Shown here piece after piece: positions 18,632 through 27,843 of a stretch of 64,000 bases of DNA. Where the stretch lies: NCBI RefSeq assembly GCF_037935975.1, contig NZ_CP149817.1, forward strand, positions 1,178,001 through 1,242,000, in the 5' to 3' direction. The notes under the pieces were generated by a model. That model saw only the letters and a program-made list of their open reading frames with translations, was not told the origin of the DNA and made no database searches. Position numbers and translations under genes: made by a program. How positions within the stretch are numbered: position 1 is the stretch's first letter; every line of letters starts with the position of its first letter. The DNA comes from Teredinibacter turnerae (GTDB lineage: Bacteria; Pseudomonadota; Gammaproteobacteria; Pseudomonadales; Cellvibrionaceae).

Positions 18632-20632
18632 ATGATTCGAAGTAAACTTTTTTCGCGCACCGCTACATTGGCTGGCGTAATATTGCTGGCTGCGTGTAGT
18701 TCGGACGATGAAATCAGACATGTGGATTTACGCTTGATGGAAACAACGGACATCCACGCGAACGTAATGGATTACAACTATTACAGCGGGCAAACAGATA
18801 TTAAGATCGGCCTGGTTCGCACCGCCGCCTTAATTAAATCCGCGCGCGCAGAGTTAGTAGAGCCGGAAAACAGTGTTTTAGTAGACAACGGGGATTTAAT
18901 CCAGGGCAGCCCGATGGGCGACTGGCGAGAAGCTGAAGGTTTGCAACCCGGGGTTGTGCACCCGGTATACAAAGCGATGAACCTGCTGGATTACGACGTC
19001 GCCAACTACGGCAATCATGAGTTCAATTACGGTCTCGCATTTTTAGCGGAGAGCGTAAACGATGCAAATTTTCCCTACATCAGCGCCAATATTTTTAAGG
19101 ACGACGGCGATACCGATGAAAGTAATGACGAGCTCTATTTCGAGCCATATAAGCTGATTGAAAAAATCCTGACAGACTCCAAAGGTGATCGTCATCGCGC
19201 AACCATCGGCTTTATCGGGTTTGTCCCACCACAAATCATGCAGTGGGACAAAGCTAATCTGGATGGTGCCGTAACCACCAAAGATATTAAAGCAATGGCT
19301 GAACGCTATGTACCAGAGATGAAAGCCAAAGGTGCAGATTTGATTGTTGCGATTCCCCATTCCGGTATAAGTACCGCGGAGTACAATGCCGAGAACGAAG
19401 CGGAAAACAGCAGCTGGTATCTGGCGGACGTAGCGGGCATAGACGCGATAATGTTTGGGCACAGCCATCTCACGTTCCCCTCCGAGGCGTTCGCGGATAC
19501 GCCGGATGTTGATATAACAGCCGGTACAATTAAAGGCGTACCGGCGGTAATGCCTGGGTATTGGGGCAGCCATCTGGGTATTATCGATTTCGGCCTGGAA
19601 TATAACCTCGATAAAGACGAGTGGAAAATTCTTAGCACTCGCGTAGAGGCGCGACCTATTGTGGTGGATGGCGAAGCCGCGGTGTCTGCCGACGCCGCAT
19701 TGGTGGAAGCTGTTGAGAGCGATCACGATGCGACAATTGAATACATGAGTACGCCCATCGGTGAATCCACGGACGATATTTTCAGCTTTCTTGCGTTGGT
19801 AAAAGACGATCCCTCAATTCAGATTGTTAGCGATGCGCAAAAGGATTACGTGACCAAACTGATTCAAGGGGATGTCAATTTGCAGAACCTGCCGGTATTG
19901 TCCGCTGCAGCGCCGTTTAAAGCGTGTAATCGCGAAGGTCTTTGTGCTGACGAGAGCGCATTTACTACAGTACCCAAGGGCTTGCTGACGCTGAGTGACG
20001 CGGCCGATCTTTACCTATATCCAAATACCCTGGTTGCCGTAAAAATTAACGGCGCTGAACTGAAAGGGTGGCTGGAGTGTTCCGCATCGCAGTTTTTCCA
20101 AATCGATACCACTGTATCCACGCCGCAGGAGTTAGTGGATTACGCGGGTTTCCCTACCTATAACTTCGACGTTATCGATGGTGTGACCTACAAAATCGAT
20201 GTTACTCAACCGCCGCGTAACAACCGAAGCTGTGAAGTAGTTAATGAAGACGCTCATCGAATTATCGATTTGCAGTTTAATGGTGCCGACGTAGCTGACA
20301 CTCAGGAATTTATTGTCGCCAGTAATAACTATCGTGCGAACGGTGGCGTATTCCCGGGCACCGGCAGTGATCACGTTGTTATTAACTCTCCAAATGCCAA
20401 TCGCGAAGTACTGGCAAATTATATTCGCGATAACAGCCCTGTGACACCGACCGCGGACGGCAACTGGAGCTTTGCACCGATAACCTCTGCTACGGACCTG
20501 ACTGTAGTCTTTAGAGTGCCGAATACCGATAAAGCCAAAGACTTTGTGGATGCTCAGTTGGACAGCGCTGTGTTTATGGACGTAACCGAAAACAACGAAG
20601 CGCGTTACGAACTGGTATTGCAAGCGCAGTAG
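18632..20632 (+). CDS. cpdB: CpdB-like 2',3'-cyclic-nucleotide 2'-phosphodiesterase / 3'-nucleotidase lipoprotein
   Basis: Two-domain nucleotidase of the 5'-nucleotidase/CpdB family, 666 residues. The N-terminus is a lipoprotein signal with Cys22 (ILLAAC), so it is membrane-anchored rather than soluble periplasmic as in E. coli. The calcineurin-like metallophosphatase domain has the metal motifs TTDIHAN, VDNGDLIQGSPMGDW, NYGNHEFNYG (about 126) and FGHSHLTFP (about 275). The C-terminal 5_nucleotid_C domain has the GVFPGTGSDHVV-type substrate loop. The TTDIHAN and GDLIQGSP forms favour CpdB over UshA. It would supply nucleosides and phosphate from extracellular cyclic nucleotides. It may be co-transcribed with the preceding gene. 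Confidence 0.88.
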   Translation: MIRSKLFSRTATLAGVILLAACSSDDEIRHVDLRLMETTDIHANVMDYNYYSGQTDIKIGLVRTAALIKSARAELVEPENSVLVDNGDLIQGSPMGDWREAEGLQPGVVHPVYKAMNLLDYDVANYGNHEFNYGLAFLAESVNDANFPYISANIFKDDGDTDESNDELYFEPYKLIEKILTDSKGDRHRATIGFIGFVPPQIMQWDKANLDGAVTTKDIKAMAERYVPEMKAKGADLIVAIPHSGISTAEYNAENEAENSSWYLADVAGIDAIMFGHSHLTFPSEAFADTPDVDITAGTIKGVPAVMPGYWGSHLGIIDFGLEYNLDKDEWKILSTRVEARPIVVDGEAAVSADAALVEAVESDHDATIEYMSTPIGESTDDIFSFLALVKDDPSIQIVSDAQKDYVTKLIQGDVNLQNLPVLSAAAPFKACNREGLCADESAFTTVPKGLLTLSDAADLYLYPNTLVAVKINGAELKGWLECSASQFFQIDTTVSTPQELVDYAGFPTYNFDVIDGVTYKIDVTQPPRNNRSCEVVNEDAHRIIDLQFNGADVADTQEFIVASNNYRANGGVFPGTGSDHVVINSPNANREVLANYIRDNSPVTPTADGNWSFAPITSATDLTVVFRVPNTDKAKDFVDAQLDSAVFMDVTENNEARYELVLQAQ

Positions 20633-20656
20633 CGCAAACTACTAACAGCTAACAAA

Positions 20657-20694
20657 CAAAACCCCCATGGGCAGTAGGCGCATGGGGGTTTTTT
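20657..20694 (+). terminator. Rho-independent terminator between convergent cpdB and otsA
   Basis: Stem ACCCCCATG/CATGGGGGT with an 11-base loop followed by six T; the A-rich left side makes it plausible in both directions. It lies 25 bases after the cpdB stop. Confidence 0.8.
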
Positions 20695-20791
20695 AATGTT
20701 GTAAATAGAGTGAAATACGATGTCAGTTGGATTTACTGATTAATTTATTACACTCGCTCTGTAGCAAACAGTTCACCTGTTTTAAGGTGCT

Positions 20792-22213
20792 TTAGGAAAC
20801 CGATAGTGTTGCCACCTCAAAATTCTGTAACTGGTTTGACGGAACCCGGGGCTTACTCAAGTCGTTGAGGGAGTTTTCCTGCCAGCTGTAAATATCGTTT
20901 TTGTGAAGCACTTTCATCATTTTTTGCCAGCGATCCCGTCGTTCATCCAGTGACATCTCTAAAGCACGTGCCAAATCTTTGGCAACCGCTTCGGTATCGT
21001 AAGGGTTCACCAGTACCGCGGCGTCGAGCTCTGCGGCAGCCCCTGCCATTTTTGACAGCACCAGCACGCCGGGATCTTCCGGGTTCTGTGCCGCAACATA
21101 CTCTTTCGCTACCAGGTTCATTCCGTCGCGCAATGGCGTGACAAAGCCAACCTGCGCCAACTGGTACATTGCGAGAATCGTGTTACGGCGGAAACCTCTA
21201 TTGAGGTAGCGCAGTGGCATCCAGTCAAAATCCGCATAGGTGCCAATAATGTGGCCTGCGGTGCGGTCGATACGACTGGAAAAATCGTCGTAGGCCTGAA
21301 CATCACCGCGCGAAGTTGGCGCCACCTGCAAGTACACCATTTGCCGCAAAAGGTCAGCGCGCTGCTGCAGTAATTTTTCGTAAGCGATAAAACGATGCTC
21401 GATACCTTTTGAGTAGTCGAGCCGGTCGACACCAATAATGAGTTTCCGGCCGCCCAGGCTATCCGCCAAGCGTTGATAGTCTTTGCTTTCTTTACCTTTC
21501 GCAACCAGGTTAGGCGTGGAGTCGGTCTCGATTCCAATAGGGTAGACTTTCACCATTGTCGTTTCGCTACCGCAGTGAACCACATCGTTCACCACTGACG
21601 CTTCGAGACTTAAACGCATACTCTCGCGGAAGCCTCGCGCGTCGGATTCGGTCTGAAAGCCGACTAAATCATAGTGCATCAGCTCGCGCAAAATTTCGCG
21701 ATATTCCGGTACCGCGCGCAACAGATCGTAAGGTGGGAAAGGCGTATGCAGGAAAAAACCAATGCGGCATTTCACACCCAATTGGCGAAGTTGCCGCGCC
21801 AGGGGAATCAAGTGGTAATCGTGTACCCAGATAGTGTCGTCGTCCTGGATAAAGTTCAGCAGGTGCTGGGCGAACTTTTTGTTTACAGAGTGGTAGCCGA
21901 GAAAATCAGCTTTCTGATAGCGCATTAATTCCGGACGCTGATGGAACAAAGGCCAGAGTACGCTGTTAGCGAAACCTTTGTAGTAGTGATTGTATTCGTT
22001 TTTTTTCAGGCTGACCGTCGCGTACTCAATATTGCCGCGTTGGTCTATTTCCACATTTGATTCTTCATTGTTACTGATTTTTCCGTTCCAGCCGAACCAT
22101 AGCCCGCCTTCCTTGGAAAGCGCCGCCAATACACCAACGGCTAGACCGCCTTGCGAGCCTCCTGAATTACTAGGTTTTGCTACACGGTTAGATACTACGA
22201 TTAAACGACTCAT
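20792..22213 (-). CDS. otsA: OtsA, alpha,alpha-trehalose-phosphate synthase
   Basis: Retaining GT20 glycosyltransferase that makes trehalose 6-phosphate from a nucleotide-glucose and glucose 6-phosphate. The 473-residue protein begins SRLIVVSNRVAKP and has GGLAVGVLAAL, VHDYHLIPLARQLR, GFFLHTPFPPYDLLRAVPEY, GVDRLDYSKGI, RDGMNLVAKEYVA and LVLSKMAGAA, all diagnostic of OtsA. An in-frame ATG exists at 22228, but the one at 22213 gives the standard N-terminus and overlaps the stop of the upstream GH15 gene by four bases (ATGA). Last gene of the trehalose operon. Confidence 0.95.
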   Translation of the reverse strand: MSRLIVVSNRVAKPSNSGGSQGGLAVGVLAALSKEGGLWFGWNGKISNNEESNVEIDQRGNIEYATVSLKKNEYNHYYKGFANSVLWPLFHQRPELMRYQKADFLGYHSVNKKFAQHLLNFIQDDDTIWVHDYHLIPLARQLRQLGVKCRIGFFLHTPFPPYDLLRAVPEYREILRELMHYDLVGFQTESDARGFRESMRLSLEASVVNDVVHCGSETTMVKVYPIGIETDSTPNLVAKGKESKDYQRLADSLGGRKLIIGVDRLDYSKGIEHRFIAYEKLLQQRADLLRQMVYLQVAPTSRGDVQAYDDFSSRIDRTAGHIIGTYADFDWMPLRYLNRGFRRNTILAMYQLAQVGFVTPLRDGMNLVAKEYVAAQNPEDPGVLVLSKMAGAAAELDAAVLVNPYDTEAVAKDLARALEMSLDERRDRWQKMMKVLHKNDIYSWQENSLNDLSKPRVPSNQLQNFEVATLSVS

Positions 22214-24003
22214 AGGGCTTCCTCCCAACGTTTGCTCAACACGCGCGCGCTGTTGATAATTCCGACCATACTGTAAGTTTGGGGAAAATTTCCCCAGAGT
22301 TCCCCGGTTTCCGGGTTGATGTCTTCCGAGAGCAGCCCCAGAGAATTGCGGCGCTCCAGTAAGTCTTCAAAAAGTTTGCGAGCTTCGTCTTTGCGGCCAA
22401 CCGCGGCGAGTGCATCGATATACCAGAATGAGCAGATGGTGAACGCATTTTCCGGCTCACCGAAGTCATCCTGGGTGACATAGCGGAAAAGGTATTTGCT
22501 GCCTGCGGGTTTAAGATGCTTTTCGATGGCTTCGAGTGTACCGATAAATTCCGGGCTTTTTGCTTCGACGAATCCCAGCTCGAATGCCAGCAGCAACGAA
22601 GCGTCCAGGGTGTCGCCGTCCCAGGTGGCGGTGTAGGCGTTTAGGGACTTGTTAAAACCGCGTTCATTAATGGTTTGTTTTATCTTGTTGGCCTGTTCTC
22701 GCCAGTAGTTGGATTTTTCCGCAAGTGACAGTTTGTCTGCGATTTTGGCAAGACGATCGGCAGCGGTCCAACACATCATGCTGGAAAAGGTGTGCACGTG
22801 TTGCTGGCCGCGCAATTCCCACAGACCCGCATCGGGCTGGTTGTAGTTGGCAAGTGCCAGTTCGCCAACGTGCTCGAGCAGGCGGAACAGCCCTTCATCA
22901 CCACGGCGACGAATACGCTCGTCGAAAAACATTTGCGTGGCCGACAGAATCACTGCCCCGTAAACATCGTGCTGAATTTGCTCCGCGGCCTGATTGCCGA
23001 TACGCACGGGTCCCATTCCTCTGTATCCGTCCATTGCCTTCAGCAGGCGTTCCGGCATGTCTTTTTTACTGTTAATACAATAAACCGGCTGTAAACCTCT
23101 GCCGCTCATGGTGGCCACAATATTGATGATGTACTGTAAATACTGCTCCATAGTACGGGTGACACCCAGTCGGTTGAGCGATTGCACCGTGAAGTAGCTG
23201 TCCCGCAGCCAGCAAAAACGGTAATCCCAGTTGCGGACAGTGTTGGCGGCTTCCGGGATGGATGTGGTCATGGCTGCGATAATTGCGCCGGTATCCTCGT
23301 ACGAACTCAGCTTGAGTGTAATGGCGGCACGAATGACGGCTTCCTGCCACTCATAAGGAATGGCGAGATAGCGGCACCATTCCTGCCAATAGGATTCTGT
23401 CTCGGTAAAAAATCGGTCGGTGAGTTCGGAAATATTTTCAGTAATTGAAACGTCTTCACCGAACACCAGGTGTTTGGTCTCGCCTAGCACGAAAGTTGTT
23501 TCGTCAAGAATGGCGGTAACGGAGAGGTCGGTGGTCAGGCGCAGGGCGAGGTCGTCACACATGTAGCGGATGTGATTACTGCCTTGGGTGCGGTGAAATT
23601 TACCGGCGCCGTCGCTGTGATTCGGGTTACAACGTACTTTCACGCGTGGGGAGCCAATAGGAATAATTTTACGCATGATCGTTGTGGGCCGATGGATTCG
23701 ACCGTACTGATGGAATCGGGGGGCAAAATCCAGTATTTCGATACCGTTGCCGAAACGGTCCATCAGGCGTGTTTTAACGATGGCGGTATTGTGTTCGTAT
23801 GCTTGTTCGGTTGTTTCCAAATCGATAAGGTCGATAGCGAAGCTGCCACCGGTTTCCTGCTTTTCGCTCTTAAGCAGAGAGCAAAAAACGGGCTCACCGT
23901 CAAAGCGCGGATAGCACATCCATGACACGGTGCCTTTATTATCGATGAGTGCACCGATACTACAGTTACCAATCAATGCTAATTCGAGATTGGATGATTC
24001 CAT
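22210..24003 (-). CDS. Glycoside hydrolase family 15 protein (glucoamylase/trehalase-like)
   Basis: 597-residue GH15 family protein with an N-terminal beta-sandwich domain starting LALIGNCSIGALID and the (alpha/alpha)6 barrel with NWDYRFCWLRDS (catalytic region), DGYRGMGPVRIGNQA and NAFTICSFWYIDALA near the C-terminus. No signal peptide, so cytoplasmic. Family members of this type act as trehalases, glucoamylases or isomaltose-type hydrolases; the exact substrate cannot be read from sequence. It lies between otsB (27 bases upstream) and otsA (overlapping), so a link to trehalose or a storage glucan is likely. Confidence 0.9.
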   Translation of the reverse strand: MESSNLELALIGNCSIGALIDNKGTVSWMCYPRFDGEPVFCSLLKSEKQETGGSFAIDLIDLETTEQAYEHNTAIVKTRLMDRFGNGIEILDFAPRFHQYGRIHRPTTIMRKIIPIGSPRVKVRCNPNHSDGAGKFHRTQGSNHIRYMCDDLALRLTTDLSVTAILDETTFVLGETKHLVFGEDVSITENISELTDRFFTETESYWQEWCRYLAIPYEWQEAVIRAAITLKLSSYEDTGAIIAAMTTSIPEAANTVRNWDYRFCWLRDSYFTVQSLNRLGVTRTMEQYLQYIINIVATMSGRGLQPVYCINSKKDMPERLLKAMDGYRGMGPVRIGNQAAEQIQHDVYGAVILSATQMFFDERIRRRGDEGLFRLLEHVGELALANYNQPDAGLWELRGQQHVHTFSSMMCWTAADRLAKIADKLSLAEKSNYWREQANKIKQTINERGFNKSLNAYTATWDGDTLDASLLLAFELGFVEAKSPEFIGTLEAIEKHLKPAGSKYLFRYVTQDDFGEPENAFTICSFWYIDALAAVGRKDEARKLFEDLLERRNSLGLLSEDINPETGELWGNFPQTYSMVGIINSARVLSKRWEEAL

Positions 24004-24030
24004 TGTTGTCCCCTTATGACTACTAAAAAC

Positions 24031-24756
24031 CTATTGCGAGTTTTGCTCAATAAGTTCAGTCAAAAATGATTTTACCTGCGCAGGATCTGCAAGGCGGTGG
24101 CGGGCGCTGGTTTCTCCATCACCGACTTTAAAACTAAAGCCACCGGCGCGATTAACAAAACGGAAGCCGTCTTCGTCGGTGACATCGTCGCCGAAAAATA
24201 CTGGCGTCTTGCCTTTGAACGGTGGCATTTTCATAAAGCGCTCGATCGCATTCCCTTTATTGGCCAGTGCGGGTTTGAGTTCGCGCACAGCTTTCCCTTG
24301 AATAACTTTGTAGTTGGCACTTATTTCGAGTGATGCAAGAAAGTTATCAAGCGCAGCTTCACATTCAGGGTGTTGACGAAAATGTACCGCTATACCGAGC
24401 GGCTTCATTTCAAAAATAAGCGCGTTTTGCTGCGCAAATTGAGAAATCGCGGATTGATAAGCACTGAGCTGGTTATCGTCCAACGGAATATGCTGGGTTT
24501 CTTCCCCGGGAAATTGCCACTGTCCACCGTGATTCGCGGCTACGGGACAGGGGAATTCTGTCAGGTGCTGACCAATATTTTCTAATGACCGCCCGGTAAC
24601 GATGGCAAACGCCTTGCCGGTGCTGTCGGTTATACGATTGAGTAATGTTTTTAGATGGCTATCTACAACAATAGCATCTGGCGTGGGTGCAATGTCTACG
24701 AGTGTGCCATCGAAATCGGCAAATAGCGCGAGGGAGTCGATTGTTGGTAGTTGCAT
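24031..24756 (-). CDS. otsB: OtsB, trehalose-6-phosphate phosphatase
   Basis: HAD-superfamily phosphatase, 241 residues, that removes phosphate from trehalose 6-phosphate. It has motif I FADFDGTLVDI (nucleophile Asp in DFDGT), motif II region IVTGR, and motif IV FFGDDVTDEDGF, plus the PVAANHGGQW segment typical of OtsB. First gene of the otsB-GH15-otsA operon, so the order of ots genes matches E. coli apart from the inserted GH15 gene. Confidence 0.95.
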   Translation of the reverse strand: MQLPTIDSLALFADFDGTLVDIAPTPDAIVVDSHLKTLLNRITDSTGKAFAIVTGRSLENIGQHLTEFPCPVAANHGGQWQFPGEETQHIPLDDNQLSAYQSAISQFAQQNALIFEMKPLGIAVHFRQHPECEAALDNFLASLEISANYKVIQGKAVRELKPALANKGNAIERFMKMPPFKGKTPVFFGDDVTDEDGFRFVNRAGGFSFKVGDGETSARHRLADPAQVKSFLTELIEQNSQ

Positions 24757-24842
24757 TTTTTACGACTTGGTTTGGTAAATTTTACAAAATAGGGCGCTAT
24801 TGTTAGCGCAGGGTTAATTTTGTGGTTGTTGATAGTTGTTAA

Positions 24843-24910
24843 GCAAGGATCGTGCTAGGGCAAGGATCGTACTGGGGCAAGGATTGTGCTGGGGCAAGGA
24901 ACGCGCTGGC
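24843..24910. repeat. Four tandem copies of a 17-base repeat
   Basis: Exactly four consecutive 17-base units of the form GCAAGGATCGTGCTAGG, with the later copies diverging by a few bases. They sit between the otsB start and the xylanase terminator, so they are within the upstream region of the trehalose operon. Confidence 0.8.
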
Positions 24911-24942
24911 AAAAAAAAAGCGCAACATGCGTTGCGCTTTTT
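24911..24942 (-). terminator. Rho-independent terminator for the CE6/GH10 gene
   Basis: Perfect stem GCGCAAC/GTTGCGC with a 4-base loop; on the minus strand it is followed by nine T. On the plus strand five T follow, so it could act both ways. Confidence 0.85.
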
Positions 24943-24990
24943 GTTGGTTGCACCGCTAAATTTTTGATTTAGTGGTGTGTTCCGTGGAGC

Positions 24991-27843
24991 TTATCGTCCG
25001 AGATAATCCATTAACCAATCCATCGCAGGGCGGTGCTGGCCATTGCTCTGAATGAGACCGGTGCCCGTGCGCCAGGTAGAGCCAACCACGTAGCCCCAAA
25101 GGGTAATGCCCTTCACGTTGGGGTGGTTGTAGAACACAGGGAAGTGGGTCTGCATATATTGCAATTGCGTTTGGTCGTTGGTCGCTTCGATATCGTACTC
25201 GCTGATGTAGAGCGGTACGCCGAGGGTTGAGATCAGATCCAACTTGTCTTCGATTTCCTGGGCTGTCCACTCTCGCGGGCTGTAAAGGCTGTGAGCCTGC
25301 ATGCCGAGCGCGTCAACCAGGCCTGCCTGGACCGCTGGACGGATCAGATCCATGATCTCAGTGGTGTTCCAGGTCATGAAGTTGTAGTCGTTGTAAATCA
25401 GAATTGTGTTCGGACAGTACTGACGTGCCAGACGGAAAGACTCGATTATCCAGTCGCTGCCGAAGGCGTTTTGCGCGTAGGTCGCAGGGGCGTGACCGGC
25501 AACCGCTTCGTTGACCACGTCCATCATGGCTGTGTCAGGGTAACGGGTGCAGTAATCGCGAATCCACTCTTCAATTTCCGCGCGCTGTTCAGCCGCACTC
25601 AAGCCGCCGATCCAACCTGGTTGCTGGCTTCCCCATACCATGGTGTGCGCTTTTACCGGAATGCCGTTGGCGCGCGCGTATTGGTAGATGCGGTCAACTG
25701 GCGCCCAGTTGTACTGGTCGCGAGTACCTTCAACGGATCCCCACTTGCCTTCGTTTTCTGGTGTGATCTGGTCCCAGTATTGCGCAAAGTCGGAACGCAC
25801 GTTGCCACCGGTGGTGATGTTACCCACGAAGAATGGTGGGAACTGGGGGCCACCAGAAGAGCTGGTAGAGGAACTGGAACTGCTGGAAGACGAGCTGCTC
25901 GATGAGCTGGAGCTACCGAAGGGATTGCCGAAGCCGATAGACCCGTTGCAGTGAAGCATCTCGCTGTAGGAGCCACCTCCGCAGCTGCCACTGTAAGCGC
26001 CGGTGTTGTCTTCCTGGTCTTCCGCTTCGAAGATCGCTCCGTCAACAGACACGTAGTCGACCTGTACATCGCGATCACCGGAATCATTGGTGAACGCTAC
26101 GCGCAATTCGCCTTCTGCGTCAGTTGTTGCGGTGTAGTCGTCCATACCGGCAGAAATAGTCCAGGTTTGAATAACGTTGCCGCCGATCACCAGGTCAACA
26201 CTCTCGTCACCCGTCACACCGCTCATGCGGATAACAATGGTGTGCGAGCCAGGCATGCCAGACGAGCTGCTGGAGGAAGAGCTGGAAGAGCTTGAAGAAG
26301 AGCTGGAGCTGCTGGAAGAGGAGGACGAGCAGTTATCGCCGACAACGCCACCGCCGCCGCTCTGGCTGTTACAGGTGTTAACACCGATACAGCTAGCACT
26401 GTTTTCCCATCCCCAGCCCGTAGTTTGATTCTGACACAATGGATAGTTAGTGCCATACCAGTTACAGACTTCTCCACAGTTTGGCGTGCCGCTCGAAGAG
26501 GAGGAGCTGCTTGAGCTTGAGCTGCTGGACGAGCTGCTTGAGCTGGACGAGGACGAACCACCGCCGGTGCTCGAGGAGCTTGAGCTGCTGCTGGAAGAGG
26601 AGCTGCTAGACGATGAGCTGGAGCTGCTGGAACCGGTATTGGTGCTACAAGCGCCAACCAAAGTCCATGACGCATCGCTGCCAGGCACGGTGTTGGTGTA
26701 CCAGTTCGCGCTGTACAGGGTGTTCTGATACACCATCTGGTCACCCGCGTTTGCGTGGTTGTAAGCACCGCCAGACCAGTCGCGCGCGGTCCAGTTAGGA
26801 TACACGTTCACACCTGCACAGTTACCGCCGGTGGCACCACTGGAACTGGAGCTACTGGACGATGAGCTGCTTGAAGATGAACTGCTGGAGTTCGATGACG
26901 AGGAGCTAGAGCTGCTGCTTGAACTGGATGTTGAGCTGCCTGACACATCGATCAGTTCCAGCATCTTGTTCGCATAGCGGCGACCGATTTCCCGGTAGCC
27001 CGCAGCGTTAAAATGGTACTGGTCGCGTGAACCCAGGCCAGCGGCCGACACATAGTGTCCGTTGGCAACAACCGAGGGGATTTCGTGAACGCGGGCGTCG
27101 TGACTGGTGCAGCATGCACCAGGGACCATTTCACCGGCGATGAAGGGCACTTCACTGGCACTCAGGCCAAGGTCTGTACGCAGGTCGGTAACCACTTCGT
27201 TTACGCGGCTGGACCAGGTAGAGCTACCGGTGTCGCTTTCACCCTGATGGAAAATAATACCTTTAATAACACCATCTTCCTGGGCTTTGCGCGCCAGGTC
27301 GAGCATCCAGGCGTAACCCCCAGCACCACCAGGTACTGAGCCGTTTGCGCCGGAAGGTTGACAACTGCCTAGAGCAGCACAGTTCTTGCGGAAAAAGTTA
27401 ATGCTCTGCCCCTGGTAAGCCGCGCCTACCAAGCCAACGCGCACGCCGGCGCCGCTGTTTTCGAGCATGGTACGACCGAAGTAGTCGCCTGGGCCAAGAC
27501 CGCCGTTATTCCAGGAGTGAGCGGTGTTGTAGCAGCGGATTAAGGGGGGGGTTGCTGTGCGCCATTCGCCGTAGCTGGCACCGCCGACCGTACAATTGTT
27601 GTCGGCTTGCATCGCAAGCAGCCCAGTGGGCACTTGCTGATCCTGTGAGGAAATTTGACCCTGGCCTTCCATATTGGATTGACCAAACATGAGATAGATA
27701 TGGAAGTTGGGGTCTGGAGCAGCGAAGGTTGCAGCGGCTGACAGGGCGAGTGTCGAGGCGCACAACATTTTCGCTACACCGCGTGAAAGCCGGGCTTTCA
27801 TAGACAATGCGCGTTTGTAATTTTTCATAGGTAGGCTACCCAT
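24991..27843 (-). CDS. Bifunctional acetylxylan esterase (CE6) / endo-xylanase (GH10) with CBM5, CBM10 and CBM60 modules
   Basis: Secreted multi-module xylan-degrading enzyme, 950 residues. After the signal peptide (to about 42) comes a CE6/SGNH-type esterase (about 45-300) with the catalytic Ser in FGQSNMEG (Ser56), FHQGESDTG and [14 protein letters not shown]. Polyserine linkers follow each module: CBM5-like aromatic module (about 343-398, [16 protein letters not shown]), CBM10-like Cys-rich module (about 453-500, [20 protein letters not shown]), CBM60-like Ca-dependent module (about 529-643, ending with [13 protein letters not shown]), and a GH10 xylanase (about 664-950) with acid/base Glu in DVVNEAV (about 777) and nucleophile Glu in YISEYDI (about 881). 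The GH10 domain is compact (about 285 residues). Start uncertain: ATGs at 27843, 27828 and 27801 all leave a signal peptide and none has a strong Shine-Dalgarno. Module assignments are by motif recognition. Confidence 0.93.
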   Translation of the reverse strand: MGSLPMKNYKRALSMKARLSRGVAKMLCASTLALSAAATFAAPDPNFHIYLMFGQSNMEGQGQISSQDQQVPTGLLAMQADNNCTVGGASYGEWRTATPPLIRCYNTAHSWNNGGLGPGDYFGRTMLENSGAGVRVGLVGAAYQGQSINFFRKNCAALGSCQPSGANGSVPGGAGGYAWMLDLARKAQEDGVIKGIIFHQGESDTGSSTWSSRVNEVVTDLRTDLGLSASEVPFIAGEMVPGACCTSHDARVHEIPSVVANGHYVSAAGLGSRDQYHFNAAGYREIGRRYANKMLELIDVSGSSTSSSSSSSSSSSSNSSSSSSSSSSSSSSSSSGATGGNCAGVNVYPNWTARDWSGGAYNHANAGDQMVYQNTLYSANWYTNTVPGSDASWTLVGACSTNTGSSSSSSSSSSSSSSSSSSSSSTGGGSSSSSSSSSSSSSSSSSSSSSSGTPNCGEVCNWYGTNYPLCQNQTTGWGWENSASCIGVNTCNSQSGGGGVVGDNCSSSSSSSSSSSSSSSSSSSSSSSGMPGSHTIVIRMSGVTGDESVDLVIGGNVIQTWTISAGMDDYTATTDAEGELRVAFTNDSGDRDVQVDYVSVDGAIFEAEDQEDNTGAYSGSCGGGSYSEMLHCNGSIGFGNPFGSSSSSSSSSSSSSSSSTSSSGGPQFPPFFVGNITTGGNVRSDFAQYWDQITPENEGKWGSVEGTRDQYNWAPVDRIYQYARANGIPVKAHTMVWGSQQPGWIGGLSAAEQRAEIEEWIRDYCTRYPDTAMMDVVNEAVAGHAPATYAQNAFGSDWIIESFRLARQYCPNTILIYNDYNFMTWNTTEIMDLIRPAVQAGLVDALGMQAHSLYSPREWTAQEIEDKLDLISTLGVPLYISEYDIEATNDQTQLQYMQTHFPVFYNHPNVKGITLWGYVVGSTWRTGTGLIQSNGQHRPAMDWLMDYLGR

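Noticed and set aside
26300-26640. Polyserine coding tracts considered as a CRISPR or satellite array
   Set aside because: They are in-frame serine codons inside a gene without regular spacers.
26177-26768. Long frames antisense to the xylanase, rich in Glu/Leu or Ala/Pro
   Set aside because: They are read-throughs of the polyserine-linker codons in other frames; the composition is an artefact of the repeated serine codons.
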